From Microbacterium aerolatum (GTDB lineage: Bacteria > Actinomycetota > Actinomycetes > Actinomycetales > Microbacteriaceae): a DNA stretch of 49,517 bases. Under the pieces are notes generated by a model, which saw only the letters and a list, made by a program, of their open reading frames with translations, did no database searches and was not told the origin of the DNA. Positions 1 to 11,486 of the stretch are shown here, piece by piece. The translations under genes and the position numbers were made by a program. The stretch spans positions 1 to 49,517 of the forward strand of contig NZ_BJUW01000019.1 of NCBI RefSeq assembly GCF_007988825.1. Direction: 5' to 3'. The stretch's first letter is position 1. Every line of letters begins with the position of its first letter.

Positions 1-680
1 GACGCCACCAGCAGCGCGGTCGCGCCGATGAATGTCTGCTCGGCCATGAGCCGGGCATCCGCCTCGTCGAACCCCTTGCCGATGGCGGCCTTGGTGAGTT
101 CCTCAATGAGCAGGAACACATACGCCGGACCGGATCCGGAGATCGTGGAGAGCGCGTCGATCTTCTCCTCCGGCACCTCCAGCACGGCGCCGACGAGCTC
201 GAAGAGCTGCCGCACGAGCGCCAGGTCGTCGGCCGTCGCAGCGGCGCCCGCAGCCAGGCCCGTGACGGCCTTCCCGACCGTGGCGGGAGTGTTCGGCATC
301 GAGCGGATGACACGAACGCCGTCTCCGAGCCCCTCGGCGAAAGTCGCGAGCGTGACGCCGGCGGCGAGGCTCACGACGATTGCATCCTCACGCAGCGACG
401 GAGCGATCTCGCGGAGCAGGTCGGGAACCATGGCCGGCTTGACGCCGACGAGGATGATGCGGGCGGATGCCGCGGCATCCGTGTTCCCGCTGGGGGTGTC
501 CTCCAGGGCGATCGCGGTGACGCCCTCGAGGCCGTCGAGGCTCGCGGCCTTCTGGGCTGTGCGGTTGGTGGCGACGATGCCGCCGTCGACATGGATGCCG
601 GAGGCGACAACACCATGCAGGATGGCGCCTCCCATGGATCCGGCGCCGAGGAATGCGAGGGACGGAAGCGATTCAGCCAT
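1..680 (-). CDS. proC: Pyrroline-5-carboxylate reductase, C-terminus cut by window edge
   Basis: Catalyses the last step of proline synthesis, NAD(P)H-dependent reduction of pyrroline-5-carboxylate, in the cytoplasm. The N-terminus reads MAESLPSLAFLGAGSMGGAI, a Rossmann GxGxMG nucleotide site. Around residues 175-190 the P5CR signature STISGSGPAYVFLLIEEL is visible. About 226 of the usual 265-275 residues are present, so only the C-terminal dimerisation helices are missing. The ATG at 680 is chosen because TAGGAT lies exactly 6 bases upstream of it, as in a leaderless transcript, and no Shine-Dalgarno sequence is seen. It is divergent from the small gene at 760. Confidence 0.95.
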   Translation of the reverse strand, partial: MAESLPSLAFLGAGSMGGAILHGVVASGIHVDGGIVATNRTAQKAASLDGLEGVTAIALEDTPSGNTDAAASARIILVGVKPAMVPDLLREIAPSLREDAIVVSLAAGVTLATFAEGLGDGVRVIRSMPNTPATVGKAVTGLAAGAAATADDLALVRQLFELVGAVLEVPEEKIDALSTISGSGPAYVFLLIEELTKAAIGKGFDEADARLMAEQTFIGATALLVA

Positions 681-759
681 GCGGCAATCCTATGCGCGGC
701 ATCCGAAAGCGCCGAGGATGCCTCCTGCAGATCACAGCCGCCGGAACTAGACTCGCGGC

Positions 760-1071
760 ATGAGCGGATCTGCCAGCAAACACGACCTCGACCTGATCAT
801 GGATGCCGTCCTCGGCTGCTCTGACGTCGAGAAGCTCATCAGCCTCAAGACGTTCCAGATCGCAGACGACGAGCTGCTCGTCGCCGTGAAGATCGCCCTC
901 CCGGCGGAGAAGACGGTGCGCGACGTCGCGGACGTCATCGGCGAGATCGACGGGCAGATCCGCAAGACGGTGCCGGCCGCGCGCGCGATCTACATCCAGC
1001 CGGACATCTACCGCCCGTCGCTCGATCCCGAGCCCTCGACGGACGTGTTCGTGCTGAAGTCCGAGGACTGA
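760..1071 (+). CDS. Stand-alone CDF-type C-terminal domain protein (no membrane domain)
   Basis: A 103-residue protein that resembles only the cytoplasmic C-terminal (ZT dimer) domain of cation diffusion facilitator transporters. The visible run is a helix (DLDLIMDAVLGCSDVEKLIS), a strand (LKTFQIADDELLVAVKIAL), a helix (VRDVADVIGEIDGQIRKTVP) and the closing AIYIQPDIYRP motif typical of actinobacterial CDF tails. No transmembrane segments occur upstream: only 79 bases separate it from divergent proC. The ATG at 760 follows TAGACT by exactly 6 bases, so the short form looks like an intact leaderless gene rather than a frameshifted remnant. A cytosolic metal-binding or regulatory dimer is inferred. 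H8, C20 and several Asp/Glu are possible ligands. Confidence 0.75.
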   Translation: MSGSASKHDLDLIMDAVLGCSDVEKLISLKTFQIADDELLVAVKIALPAEKTVRDVADVIGEIDGQIRKTVPAARAIYIQPDIYRPSLDPEPSTDVFVLKSED

Positions 1072-1084
1072 CGCCGCAACGGAC

Positions 1085-1540
1085 TCAGCGCCGCTGCTCG
1101 AAGAAGGCGCGGAGCAGGGCGGTCGCGGCATCCTCCGCCACTCCCCCGACGACCTCGGCGCGGTAGGGCAGCCGGCGGTCGCGCAGCACGTCGTACATGG
1201 AGCCTGCCGCGCCCGCTTTCTCGTCCCATGCGCCGAAGACGACGCGCCCGATGCGCGCCTGCAGGATCGCGCCGGCGCACATGACGCAGGGCTCCAGCGT
1301 GACGACGAGGGTGTGCCCTTCGAGATTCCATGAGCCGATGGATGCCGCGGCCCTCCGCAGCGCGACGACCTCGGCGTGGCCGGTGGGGTCGTGGGTCTCC
1401 TCGCGAGTGTTGCGCCCCTCGGAGACGATGGCGCCGGAGGCGTCGAGGACGACGGCACCGACCGGGACCTCCCCCGCCGCAGCCGCTTCCTCGGCGAGGG
1501 CGAGTGCGCGGAGCATCCCGTCGCTGTCTGCCTGGCGCAT
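1085..1540 (-). CDS. tadA: tRNA adenosine(34) deaminase
   Basis: A 151-residue zinc deaminase that converts A34 to inosine in tRNA-Arg(ACG). The zinc and catalytic motifs are both present: HAEVVAL (His ligand and Glu proton shuttle) and [11 protein letters not shown] (PCxxC). Length is normal for bacterial TadA. A longer reading frame starts at 1621, but it would run into the divergent upp start. The ATG at 1540 is preferred because TACGCT sits exactly 6 bases upstream and the protein then begins [10 protein letters not shown], as homologues do. Its likely substrate tRNA is encoded in the same window at 44527-44599. Confidence 0.93.
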   Translation of the reverse strand: MRQADSDGMLRALALAEEAAAAGEVPVGAVVLDASGAIVSEGRNTREETHDPTGHAEVVALRRAAASIGSWNLEGHTLVVTLEPCVMCAGAILQARIGRVVFGAWDEKAGAAGSMYDVLRDRRLPYRAEVVGGVAEDAATALLRAFFEQRR

Positions 1541-1582
1541 GTTCCGAGCGTATCCGGACGCGCGGCGCATTACCCTATGTGT

Positions 1583-2215
1583 ATGCGTGTTCACGTCGCC
1601 GACCACCCTCTCATCACTCACAAGCTCACGGTTCTGCGCGACGAGCGCACCCCGTCGCCGGTCTTCCGTCAGCTGACAGAAGAGCTCGTGACGCTGCTCG
1701 CCTACGAGGCGACGCGGAACGTCAAGGTCTCGCCGGTCGAGATCCAGACGCCGGTCACCAAGACCATGGGCGTGAAGATCTCCGAGCCGCGCCCCATCGT
1801 CGTCCCGATCCTGCGCGCAGGTCTTGGCATGCTCGAGGGTCTCGTCAAGCTGCTACCGACCGCTGAGGTGGGCTTCCTCGGCATGGTCCGCGACGAGACG
1901 ACCTTCGAGCCGACCACCTACGCCGAGCGCCTCCCCGACGACCTCAGCGATCGCCAGTGCTTCGCGATCGATCCGATGCTGGCGACCGGTGGCTCGCTCG
2001 CGGCGGCGATCCAGTTCTTCTTCGACCGCGGCGCGAAGGATGTCACCGCGATCTGCCTGCTCGGCACCCCTGAGGGGCTTGAGGCGATCGAGAAGCTCGT
2101 GGGCGACCGTGATGTGACGATCGTGCTCGGCGCTCTGGACGAGGGCCTCGACGAGAACCGTTACATCGTGCCCGGTCTCGGCGACGCGGGCGACCGCCTC
2201 TACGGCACCGTCTGA
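1583..2215 (+). CDS. upp: Uracil phosphoribosyltransferase
   Basis: A 210-residue pyrimidine salvage enzyme making UMP from uracil and PRPP. It starts [20 protein letters not shown]. The PRPP-binding loop is visible as [18 protein letters not shown], and the uracil-binding C-terminus as [16 protein letters not shown]. The ATG at 1583 is chosen because TACCCT lies 6 bases upstream. An in-frame ATG two codons earlier (1577) would directly abut the -10 element. Divergent from tadA, with the two start regions back to back. It ends 16 bases before the convergent VOC gene. Confidence 0.96.
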   Translation: MRVHVADHPLITHKLTVLRDERTPSPVFRQLTEELVTLLAYEATRNVKVSPVEIQTPVTKTMGVKISEPRPIVVPILRAGLGMLEGLVKLLPTAEVGFLGMVRDETTFEPTTYAERLPDDLSDRQCFAIDPMLATGGSLAAAIQFFFDRGAKDVTAICLLGTPEGLEAIEKLVGDRDVTIVLGALDEGLDENRYIVPGLGDAGDRLYGTV

Positions 2216-2231
2216 CCCGGGCCCTGCGCGG

Positions 2232-2600
2232 CTACTGCCGCGCCCAGACCCCGAGCTCGTTCCCGCTCGGATCGGCGAAGTGCAACCGCCGCCCGCCGGG
2301 GAAGGGATACGCCTCCTGGACGATCGTGCCGCCGGCGCGGACGATCGCCTGAGCGGTCGCGTCGAGGTCGTCGGAGTACAGCAGTACGAGTGGGCCGCCT
2401 GAGGGGCGACGCTCCGGCGAGACCAGCAGCCCGCCGACCTCTTCTCCGCCGCCGTCGGGAGACGCGATGCCGGCGTAATCCGGCCCATAATCCACGAAGT
2501 CCCAGCCGAAAGCCGCCTCATAGAACGCGATCGCCGCGGCCAGATCCGTCACGGTGAGTTCGGTGTAGTTGAGCGTGTGGTGCTGGGGTTCCGGTGCCAT
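2232..2600 (-). CDS. VOC (glyoxalase/bleomycin-resistance fold) protein
   Basis: A 122-residue single VOC module built as two beta-alpha-beta-beta-beta halves. The first half begins HTLNYTELTVTDLAAAIAFY and the second ends LHFADPSGNELGVWARQ. The LHFADPSGNELGVW ending carries the typical metal-site Glu. The substrate cannot be read from the sequence. The ATG at 2600 is preferred over the one 11 codons upstream because TACCGT lies 7 bases before it. Convergent with upp and just downstream of the large helicase on the same strand. Confidence 0.85.
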   Translation of the reverse strand: MAPEPQHHTLNYTELTVTDLAAAIAFYEAAFGWDFVDYGPDYAGIASPDGGGEEVGGLLVSPERRPSGGPLVLLYSDDLDATAQAIVRAGGTIVQEAYPFPGGRRLHFADPSGNELGVWARQ

Positions 2601-2651
2601 GGGCGACACGGTAGCAGCGGGGTCGGACATCACTCCTCCCCTCGGGCGGCG

Positions 2652-5600
2652 TCAGTCGCGGTCGGCACCGACCAGACGTGCGAAGGCGCTCATGCGCGCC
2701 ACTCCCTCCGGTGTGCGCGGCAGGTCGTCGAGCAGCGCCGGCGAGTAGATCAGGTATGCGGCGACCTGCGCACGAGAGATCGCCACGTTGAGCCGGTTCT
2801 GCAGCAGCAGGAACTCCGGCCCGCGCGGCGCATCGCGTCCACTGGATGCCGCGAGCGTGGTGATCGACACCGCCGCCTCCTTGCCCTGGAAGTTGTCGAC
2901 GGTTCCGACCGGCACTCCGCCGAATCCCGCCGCGGTGAGCGCATCATGGACGAGCTGCTTCTGGGCGTTGTACGGCGCGACCACGATGATGTCCGACTCG
3001 ACAAGCGGACGCGGCACCTGGCCGGGCTCGGTGAACTCACGCCCGATCAGGTCGCGCACGAGCCGTACGACCTCGGCGGCCTCCTCCGGCGACTGCGTCG
3101 CGTTGCCCCGGTGACGGAGCGGGACGACGTGGAGCCCGGCCTCGACGCCGTCGATCGCGCGGTGCTCGGTGCCGGATGCCGAGGCGAGCTGCCCCGCGTA
3201 CGCCAACCGCGACACCGGGCTCGCGACCGCCGGGTGCATGCGCCAGCTGCGATCCAGGAAGTAGCCGTACTCGGGCCGGACGACGGCGTCGCCGTCCATC
3301 ACCCAGCCGAGCGCCGAGGTGTCGACCGGTTCGGGGTGCGCGCCCTGACTGACCTGCGGCAGCTGCTGGGGATCGCCGAGCAGCAGGAGTCGCTGCGCCC
3401 CTGCCGCGACGGCGATCGTCGAAGCGAGCGAGAACTGCCCTGCCTCGTCGATGACGATGAGGTCGAGTCCGCCGCGCTCGACGCGTGCGGTGTTGCTGAA
3501 GTCCCATGCCGTGCCGCCGACGACCACGCCCTGCCCATCGCGCTCGGAGAGGAACGAGGCCATCCCCGTCTTCGGGATCGGGGTGTAGCTCGGTTCGCTC
3601 CCCTTCTCCTTGGGAGACTTCGCGACCTGCCCCGCGGGGACTCCGGCGGCGATGACGCGCTCCAGCAGGGTCTCGATGATCGCGTGCGACTGCGCCACGA
3701 CGCCGACGCGGAACCCGTACTCGTTCACGAGCCGCGCGATGACGTGCGATCCGGTGTACGTCTTGCCCGTGCCCGGAGGGCCCTGGACTGCGAGGTAACT
3801 GCGGTCGAGGTCTCGCACGGCACGGACGATCGCATCGATCACGTCGCCGTCCGCGGGCGGCAGCCCGCAGCCGGAGACCGTGCGCGGCGGCAGCCGGCGC
3901 AGGATGTCGGTGGCGGCATCCGCCGGGAACGCCGGAGCGGCGTCGTGCACGGCATCCGCCCACTCATCGATCGCGCCCTGCAGGGAAACGACCCGCGGCG
4001 GGGCGGGCGGGGTGAGGGCGAGCGGGAACTCGTCCCAGGTCTGCCCGCCCACCGCGTTCTCGGCGATGACGTAGCCGTCGTCGAGCACCTCGACGATCGT
4101 CACCGTGCGCGGCACGTGCACCGCCCGCGACGGTGCTTCGACGTCGAACGGCGCGGGGAACGGGTACAGCGCGAACGGACTGGCGCCCTCGCCGAGCGTC
4201 GTCCCCGGTGAGATCTCGCCGCGGATCTCGATCTCGCGCGATGTGACTCTGCGGCCCTCTTCCACGCTCCAGTCGCGGCGCAGCACGGACGTGGCCGCAT
4301 CCACTCGCACGACATCGCGCGTCTGATCCCACATCGAGACGGGTTCGCGCAGCCGCTGGAAGTGCCCGACCCAGAAGCTCTTCGCCTCTCGCGGGTAGTA
4401 GTCGATAGCCGCAGCCGCGACCCGGTGCGCCTCTCCGTCGCCGCCTGCCGTCACGTCGCGCTCGGCGTCGGCGAGCAGCGCCACGGAACGCGGAGACGGC
4501 TCGTAGATGAGCTCATCGGGCTGGTCGGGCGGCGCAGGGTTGACGCCCTTCGCCTTCGCGATCTCGATCAGCCAGTTGCGCAGTCGCCGCGTCGAGACGC
4601 AGTCGTAGCGGTTGTAGTCGGCGAGGTCGGCCAGCACGGCATCCGCCTCTGCGGTCTCGCCGGCGGCCGCGAGCTGGCGGGCGGCGACGTACTGCACGAT
4701 CGAGTCGTCGCCCTTCTGCACGTCGCTCGTGCGCACCTCTTCGCCCATGTAGAGCGGCTCGAGCTTCTTGATCGAGTACGAGCGCGAGCCGACCCGCACG
4801 GTGCGCAGCACGAGCGGATACAGATCGACGAACACTCCTTCGCGCAACAGCCTGTCGACCTCGGCCTCGCGGACGCCGTGCCGCGACGCCATCGCCACCA
4901 GGTGCGAGGTCTCGTACGGCGCGTAGTGGTAGATGTGCATGTCGGGATGCGCCGTCCGACGCGCGTTCACGAAGTCGAGGAACAGCTCGAGCGCGCGCTT
5001 CTCGTCGGCGAACGTGTGCGCCCACAGCGGGGTGTACTGGTCGTCGTTGTCGACCCAGCCGAACAGGTAGTCGATGCCCCACTGCGCGTGACCTTCGGGC
5101 GCGGGCTCGGTGTAGAGCGGGTCGCCCTCGAAGTCGAAGAAGATGTCGCCGCGGCTCGGGCGCGGGAGCGTGTGGATCGCCTCGGGGTGGTACACGTCAT
5201 AGGTCGGCTCGTCGTCGGAATCTGCACGCAGCTGCAGCCGCGCCTGTGCCCGCAGCGACTCGAACGTGTCGACGTTCATTCCGGCGGGGGCGCCGGCGGC
5301 CGCGGCGAGCGCGTCGATCGTCTCGATGCCGGCGTCGCGCAGGCGGGTGCGCTGCACCGGCCGCATGCGCGCGACCATGAGCAGGTCGCGCGCGGCATCC
5401 ACCTGTTCGGTGCAGGTCGCACACCGGCCGCACGCGACGAGTCCGATATCGCCGCGCTCGTCGCCCCAGGCGAGCGGAGCGCCGGCCGGGCCGGACGTGA
5501 CATCGCGATCGGCGATCAGGTTGCGCAGGCGTGCGCGGCGCACGTGGAACAGCGGGAGGAGGTCGTCGGCACGGTGCGTGCTGACGGAGCCGTCGCCGAG

Positions 5601-6119
5601 GATGAGGTCGACTTCGTCGGATCTCGGGATGCCGAGCCCGTCGAGCTGGTCGACATATGCCGCGAGCTGCATGAGCGCGGTTACGCGGGCGGTTCGAGCG
5701 AGCTTGGAGTCCTGCACGCGCCAGCGGCCGTCGTCTTCGCGCAGCAGGAAGTCGGCGAAGCCGACGAACTCATCGGTCGCGAACGCGGCCTGGAAAAGCA
5801 GCCGGGCGTCGGATCGCAGCGCCTGCTGGGTCTCGGCAACCACCGCGGCGAGGGCGTCGGCATCGGCTGAACTCGCCCGCACGACCTCGTGCACGGCGTC
5901 CGTCCCGAAGCGCTCGCGATACGCCGCGAGGACCTTCGCCTCGTGCACGTCACCGAGCCGTGCGGCGCGCTCGAGGGTGGCATCCGGCGGGTCTTCCACG
6001 GCCGGGACGCGGCCGAGCTTCGCGTCGATCGCCCGAGCCCAGGCGAACTCGCATTCGGCGGCCGCCTTCAGGTCGCTGGCGCTCCAGATGACGCGCTGCG
6101 CCTGAGTGTCGATCCGCAT
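2652..6119 (-). CDS. TM0106-type RecB-like nuclease / RNase H-like / SF1 helicase fusion
   Basis: A 1155-residue DNA-processing protein with three recognisable parts. The N-terminal RecB-like nuclease starts WSASDLKAAAECEFAWARAI and carries FVGFADFL, VQDSKLA and LMQLAAYVDQL, the pattern of a PD-(D/E)xK nuclease with a QxxxY-type helix. A Cys cluster (CGRCATC) and a helix-hairpin-helix-like stretch follow. The middle contains DIFFDFEGDP, typical of the RNase_H_2 exonuclease-like domain. The C-terminal third is a UPF1/Dna2-type SF1 helicase: GPPGTGKT, IDEAGQFSLAS, LLGDPQQLPQV, VDNFQGKEAAV and LNVAISRAQ. The ATG at 6119 follows TACGCT by 6 bases. The family is known, but its physiological role is poorly defined. 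Confidence 0.9.
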   Translation of the reverse strand: MRIDTQAQRVIWSASDLKAAAECEFAWARAIDAKLGRVPAVEDPPDATLERAARLGDVHEAKVLAAYRERFGTDAVHEVVRASSADADALAAVVAETQQALRSDARLLFQAAFATDEFVGFADFLLREDDGRWRVQDSKLARTARVTALMQLAAYVDQLDGLGIPRSDEVDLILGDGSVSTHRADDLLPLFHVRRARLRNLIADRDVTSGPAGAPLAWGDERGDIGLVACGRCATCTEQVDAARDLLMVARMRPVQRTRLRDAGIETIDALAAAAGAPAGMNVDTFESLRAQARLQLRADSDDEPTYDVYHPEAIHTLPRPSRGDIFFDFEGDPLYTEPAPEGHAQWGIDYLFGWVDNDDQYTPLWAHTFADEKRALELFLDFVNARRTAHPDMHIYHYAPYETSHLVAMASRHGVREAEVDRLLREGVFVDLYPLVLRTVRVGSRSYSIKKLEPLYMGEEVRTSDVQKGDDSIVQYVAARQLAAAGETAEADAVLADLADYNRYDCVSTRRLRNWLIEIAKAKGVNPAPPDQPDELIYEPSPRSVALLADAERDVTAGGDGEAHRVAAAAIDYYPREAKSFWVGHFQRLREPVSMWDQTRDVVRVDAATSVLRRDWSVEEGRRVTSREIEIRGEISPGTTLGEGASPFALYPFPAPFDVEAPSRAVHVPRTVTIVEVLDDGYVIAENAVGGQTWDEFPLALTPPAPPRVVSLQGAIDEWADAVHDAAPAFPADAATDILRRLPPRTVSGCGLPPADGDVIDAIVRAVRDLDRSYLAVQGPPGTGKTYTGSHVIARLVNEYGFRVGVVAQSHAIIETLLERVIAAGVPAGQVAKSPKEKGSEPSYTPIPKTGMASFLSERDGQGVVVGGTAWDFSNTARVERGGLDLIVIDEAGQFSLASTIAVAAGAQRLLLLGDPQQLPQVSQGAHPEPVDTSALGWVMDGDAVVRPEYGYFLDRSWRMHPAVASPVSRLAYAGQLASASGTEHRAIDGVEAGLHVVPLRHRGNATQSPEEAAEVVRLVRDLIGREFTEPGQVPRPLVESDIIVVAPYNAQKQLVHDALTAAGFGGVPVGTVDNFQGKEAAVSITTLAASSGRDAPRGPEFLLLQNRLNVAISRAQVAAYLIYSPALLDDLPRTPEGVARMSAFARLVGADRD

Positions 6120-6189
6120 GTTTCGAGCGTAGCCGGGGGCTCGGACAGTACTGGCCGGAGGCCGACTTCGACTCGGGGACCGCCTTCGC

Positions 6190-7008
6190 TCAGCGCCACC
6201 AGTCGTCGTCGGGGGCGACCGGCAGGTGGCGCTTGTGCTCGGAGGCGATGTACCTCTGCTCGATGCGGGCGGCGGCGTCGGCATCCACCGGCTTGCCCTC
6301 GAGATAGTCGTCGATCTGCTCGTACGCGATCCCGAGCTCGTCCTCGTCGGAGCGTCCTGGCTGGTCGTCGAGAAGGTCGGCGGTCGGGACCTTCATCCAC
6401 AGGCGATCCGGCGCGCGCAGCGCGCGCAGCAGCTGCTTGCCCTGGCGCTTGGTGAGCCCTGCGAGCGGCAGGATGTCGGCGGCTCCGTCGCCGAACTTCG
6501 TGTAGAAACCGGTGACGGCCTCGGCGGCGTGGTCGGTACCGATGACGAGGTGCCCGTCGTGACCTGCGAGCGCGTACTGCGTGACCATGCGGATGCGCGC
6601 CTTGATGTTGCCGCGGTTGAAATCCGAGATGGATGCTCCGGCGGCCTGTTCGATGTCCTTCTCGACGCCCTCCACGCCGTTCTGGATGTTGACCTCGACG
6701 ACCCGGTCGGCGGCGACGAACTCGAGAGCGGCTTTCGCGTCATCCGCGTCGTGCTGCACGCGGTACGGCAGGCGGACGCCGATGAAGTCGACCGCTCCGC
6801 CACGCTCGCGCACGCGCTCGACGGCGAGCTGGGCGAGGCGTCCGGCGAGGGTGGAATCCTGGCCGCCCGAGATGCCGAGCACGAACCCCTTCGCGCGGCT
6901 CTTCTCGAGGTAGTCGACGAGGAACGTCACGCGACGTTCGATCTCTGCGGCCGGGTCGATCTCGGACTTCACACCGAGCGTCTGTGCGATCTCCTGCTGA
7001 AGTGTCAT
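6190..7008 (-). CDS. nadE: Ammonia-dependent NAD+ synthetase
   Basis: A 272-residue enzyme converting deamido-NAD to NAD+ with ATP and ammonia. The PP-loop is [19 protein letters not shown] near residue 45. Further NadE motifs are VGVRLPY-like ([10 protein letters not shown]), GNIKARIRM and [28 protein letters not shown]. The length is that of the short bacterial NadE without a glutaminase domain. The ATG at 7008 lies 6 bases after GATACT, and GGAGG occupies that spacer, so either leaderless or Shine-Dalgarno initiation could be used. A perfect CGTAAC-T-GTTACG palindrome sits just upstream at 7025-7037. Confidence 0.95.
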   Translation of the reverse strand: MTLQQEIAQTLGVKSEIDPAAEIERRVTFLVDYLEKSRAKGFVLGISGGQDSTLAGRLAQLAVERVRERGGAVDFIGVRLPYRVQHDADDAKAALEFVAADRVVEVNIQNGVEGVEKDIEQAAGASISDFNRGNIKARIRMVTQYALAGHDGHLVIGTDHAAEAVTGFYTKFGDGAADILPLAGLTKRQGKQLLRALRAPDRLWMKVPTADLLDDQPGRSDEDELGIAYEQIDDYLEGKPVDADAAARIEQRYIASEHKRHLPVAPDDDWWR

Positions 7009-7024
7009 GCCTCCAGTATCGTCC

Positions 7025-7037
7025 CGTAACTGTTACG
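7025..7037. promoter_or_regulatory. 13-bp palindrome upstream of nadE (possible operator)
   Basis: CGTAAC, one base, then GTTACG is a perfect inverted repeat lying 4 bases upstream of the putative nadE -10 GATACT (7015-7020). It is therefore inside the -35/-10 spacer, where a repressor would block RNA polymerase. The regulator is unknown. NAD-metabolism repressors of the NrtR or NiaR type are possible candidates only by analogy. Confidence 0.4.
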
Positions 7038-7073
7038 CCGGTATGACGCCGGGAACCGGCAGTCCGTTCGGTG

Positions 7074-7244
7074 GAGGCCGGCTTCGACTCGCTGCGCTCG
7101 CTCAGCCCGTTTCGGCTGCGGCGCTGCGCGCCTCCGCTCAACGACCCGCGATGGAAGCGGCACCCGGAGAGTTTGCGGGGCGTTGAGCGAGCGAAGGGAG
7201 ACGAAACGGGGTGAGCGAGGAGCGAAGCGACGAGTCGAAGCCTC
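7074..7244. repeat. Inverted pair of a dispersed intergenic repeat
   Basis: This fills most of the gap between nadE (start 7008) and the sbcC stop. The left arm, about 7074-7150, reads gcttcgactcgctgcgctcg and continues through ccgtttcg to tcaacgacccgcg. The right arm, about 7176-7244, is its imperfect reverse complement. About 25 bases separate the arms, so the unit could fold into a long hairpin or act as a two-way transcription barrier. Related single copies lie at 40521-40624 and inside sdaA at 43332-43422. No open reading frame of note is seen here. Confidence 0.75.
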
Positions 7245-7277
7245 CGCAGCAGCCGCGCAACGCCGGAGTCGAAACCG

Positions 7278-10261
<2,984 letters not shown>

Positions 10262-10262
<1 letters not shown>

Positions 10263-11416
10263 TAGACGAGCGCCTCGGCGACCACGCGCTCGTCGAGCAC
10301 CTCGCGAATCAGTTCGCTCTCGCGCTCACTCGGCCCCTGACCCGCCCGGACGTGCTCGAGGAACGCCTCGATGCGCTCGGTGTCGGTCACAGCGGACTTC
10401 AGCCGGGCTGCGTACGAACGCTCCTCGCTCTCGGCGGTCAGGGTCGGCGCGTGCTGCACCATCGCACAGTGCGGGAGGCGTTCCTTGAGCCGGCGCATCG
10501 GCTCGGCCTGCGGCAGCGCATCGGTGTACACGGCGCACACCCAGTCGTCGGCGTGTGCTGCGACGTTCGCGGCTGCGAGGATCTCATCGAGAGTGCCCGT
10601 GAGCGTCACGAGTCGACGCGGCACCGGCAGCGCCAGCCACTCGACGTTCGCTAGCCCCGACGCATCGAGGTCGACGAGCCAGGAGCCGCGCTCCTTGTGC
10701 TGCTCGCCGAAGCTGTAGTGCAGCGGAGCGCCCGCGTAACGCACGCGCTCGCTGATGTTCTGCCGGCCGTGGATGTGCCCGAGGGCCACGTAGTCTGGCC
10801 CGTCGAACACCTCGAGCGGCACGACGTCGAGGCCGCCCTGGCGCACCTCGCGCTCGAGCCCGACGGTGGCGTCCACGCCCGCAGCGAAGCAGTGCGCGAT
10901 CGCGACCGAGCGCCCGTCGTGCGACGCCATTCCGGCGCGCACCAGGCCCATGGCGTGGGCCATGGTCTGCGCCTGCGTGCGCAGCGCCACGCCTTCCCAG
11001 TGCTGGCGGACGATGGCCGGCTCGAGGTAGGGGATGCCGTAGAAGTGCACGGGACCGTCGGCGTCGTCGACGGTGATGGGCTCGCCGATCGATAGCGGGT
11101 CGGTGACCACGTGGATGCCGTCGCGCAGGAGCCGCGCCTGGAACCCGAGCCGGGCGGCCGAATCGTGGTTGCCGCTGGTCACGATGACGCGGGCACCGGT
11201 GTCATGCAGAGCTGCGAGCGTGTCGCCGAGCAACGTATAGGCCGGACCCGCCGGGGTCGCGGAGTCGAACACGTCACCGGCGACGATGACGACGTCCACC
11301 GAATGCTCCTGCACCTGGGCGGTGAGCGCACCGAAGACGTCGGCCAGCGCATCCATGGTCGAGTTGCCATGGAAGGTGCGGCCGATGTGCCAGTCGGAGG
11401 TGTGCAGGATTCGCAT
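10262..11416 (-). CDS. sbcD: SbcD-type exonuclease subunit (Mre11-like phosphoesterase)
   Basis: A 384-residue metallophosphoesterase and nuclease partner of SbcC. The metal-binding motifs are in order: MRILHTSDWHIG, IVAGDVFDSA, VTSGNHDSA, AIAHCF and ALGHIHGRQ. The ATG at 11416 is preferred over the in-frame GTG two codons earlier because TACGGT lies exactly 6 bases before it, as in a leaderless transcript. It is the first gene of the sbcD-sbcC operon, and its stop overlaps the sbcC start by one base. Confidence 0.95.
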
Positions 11417-11486
11417 ATTCACACCGTACGGACGCCCACCGACATTGCCTCCGAGGCGTGCCGCAGCACGCCTCGGAGAGCAAAGT

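Noticed and set aside
760..1071. The CDF-domain gene as a frameshifted end of a larger transporter
   Set aside because: Only 79 bases separate it from divergent proC, there is no membrane-coding sequence in any frame, and it has its own well-spaced -10 element.
2577..4211. A 544-codon plus-strand frame opposite the helicase gene
   Set aside because: Arg/His/Asp-rich shadow sequence with no domain; the opposite strand encodes clear helicase motifs.
11416..11422. GTG at 11422 as the sbcD start
   Set aside because: The ATG at 11416 has exact 6-base spacing from TACGGT and gives the conserved MRILHTSDWH start.
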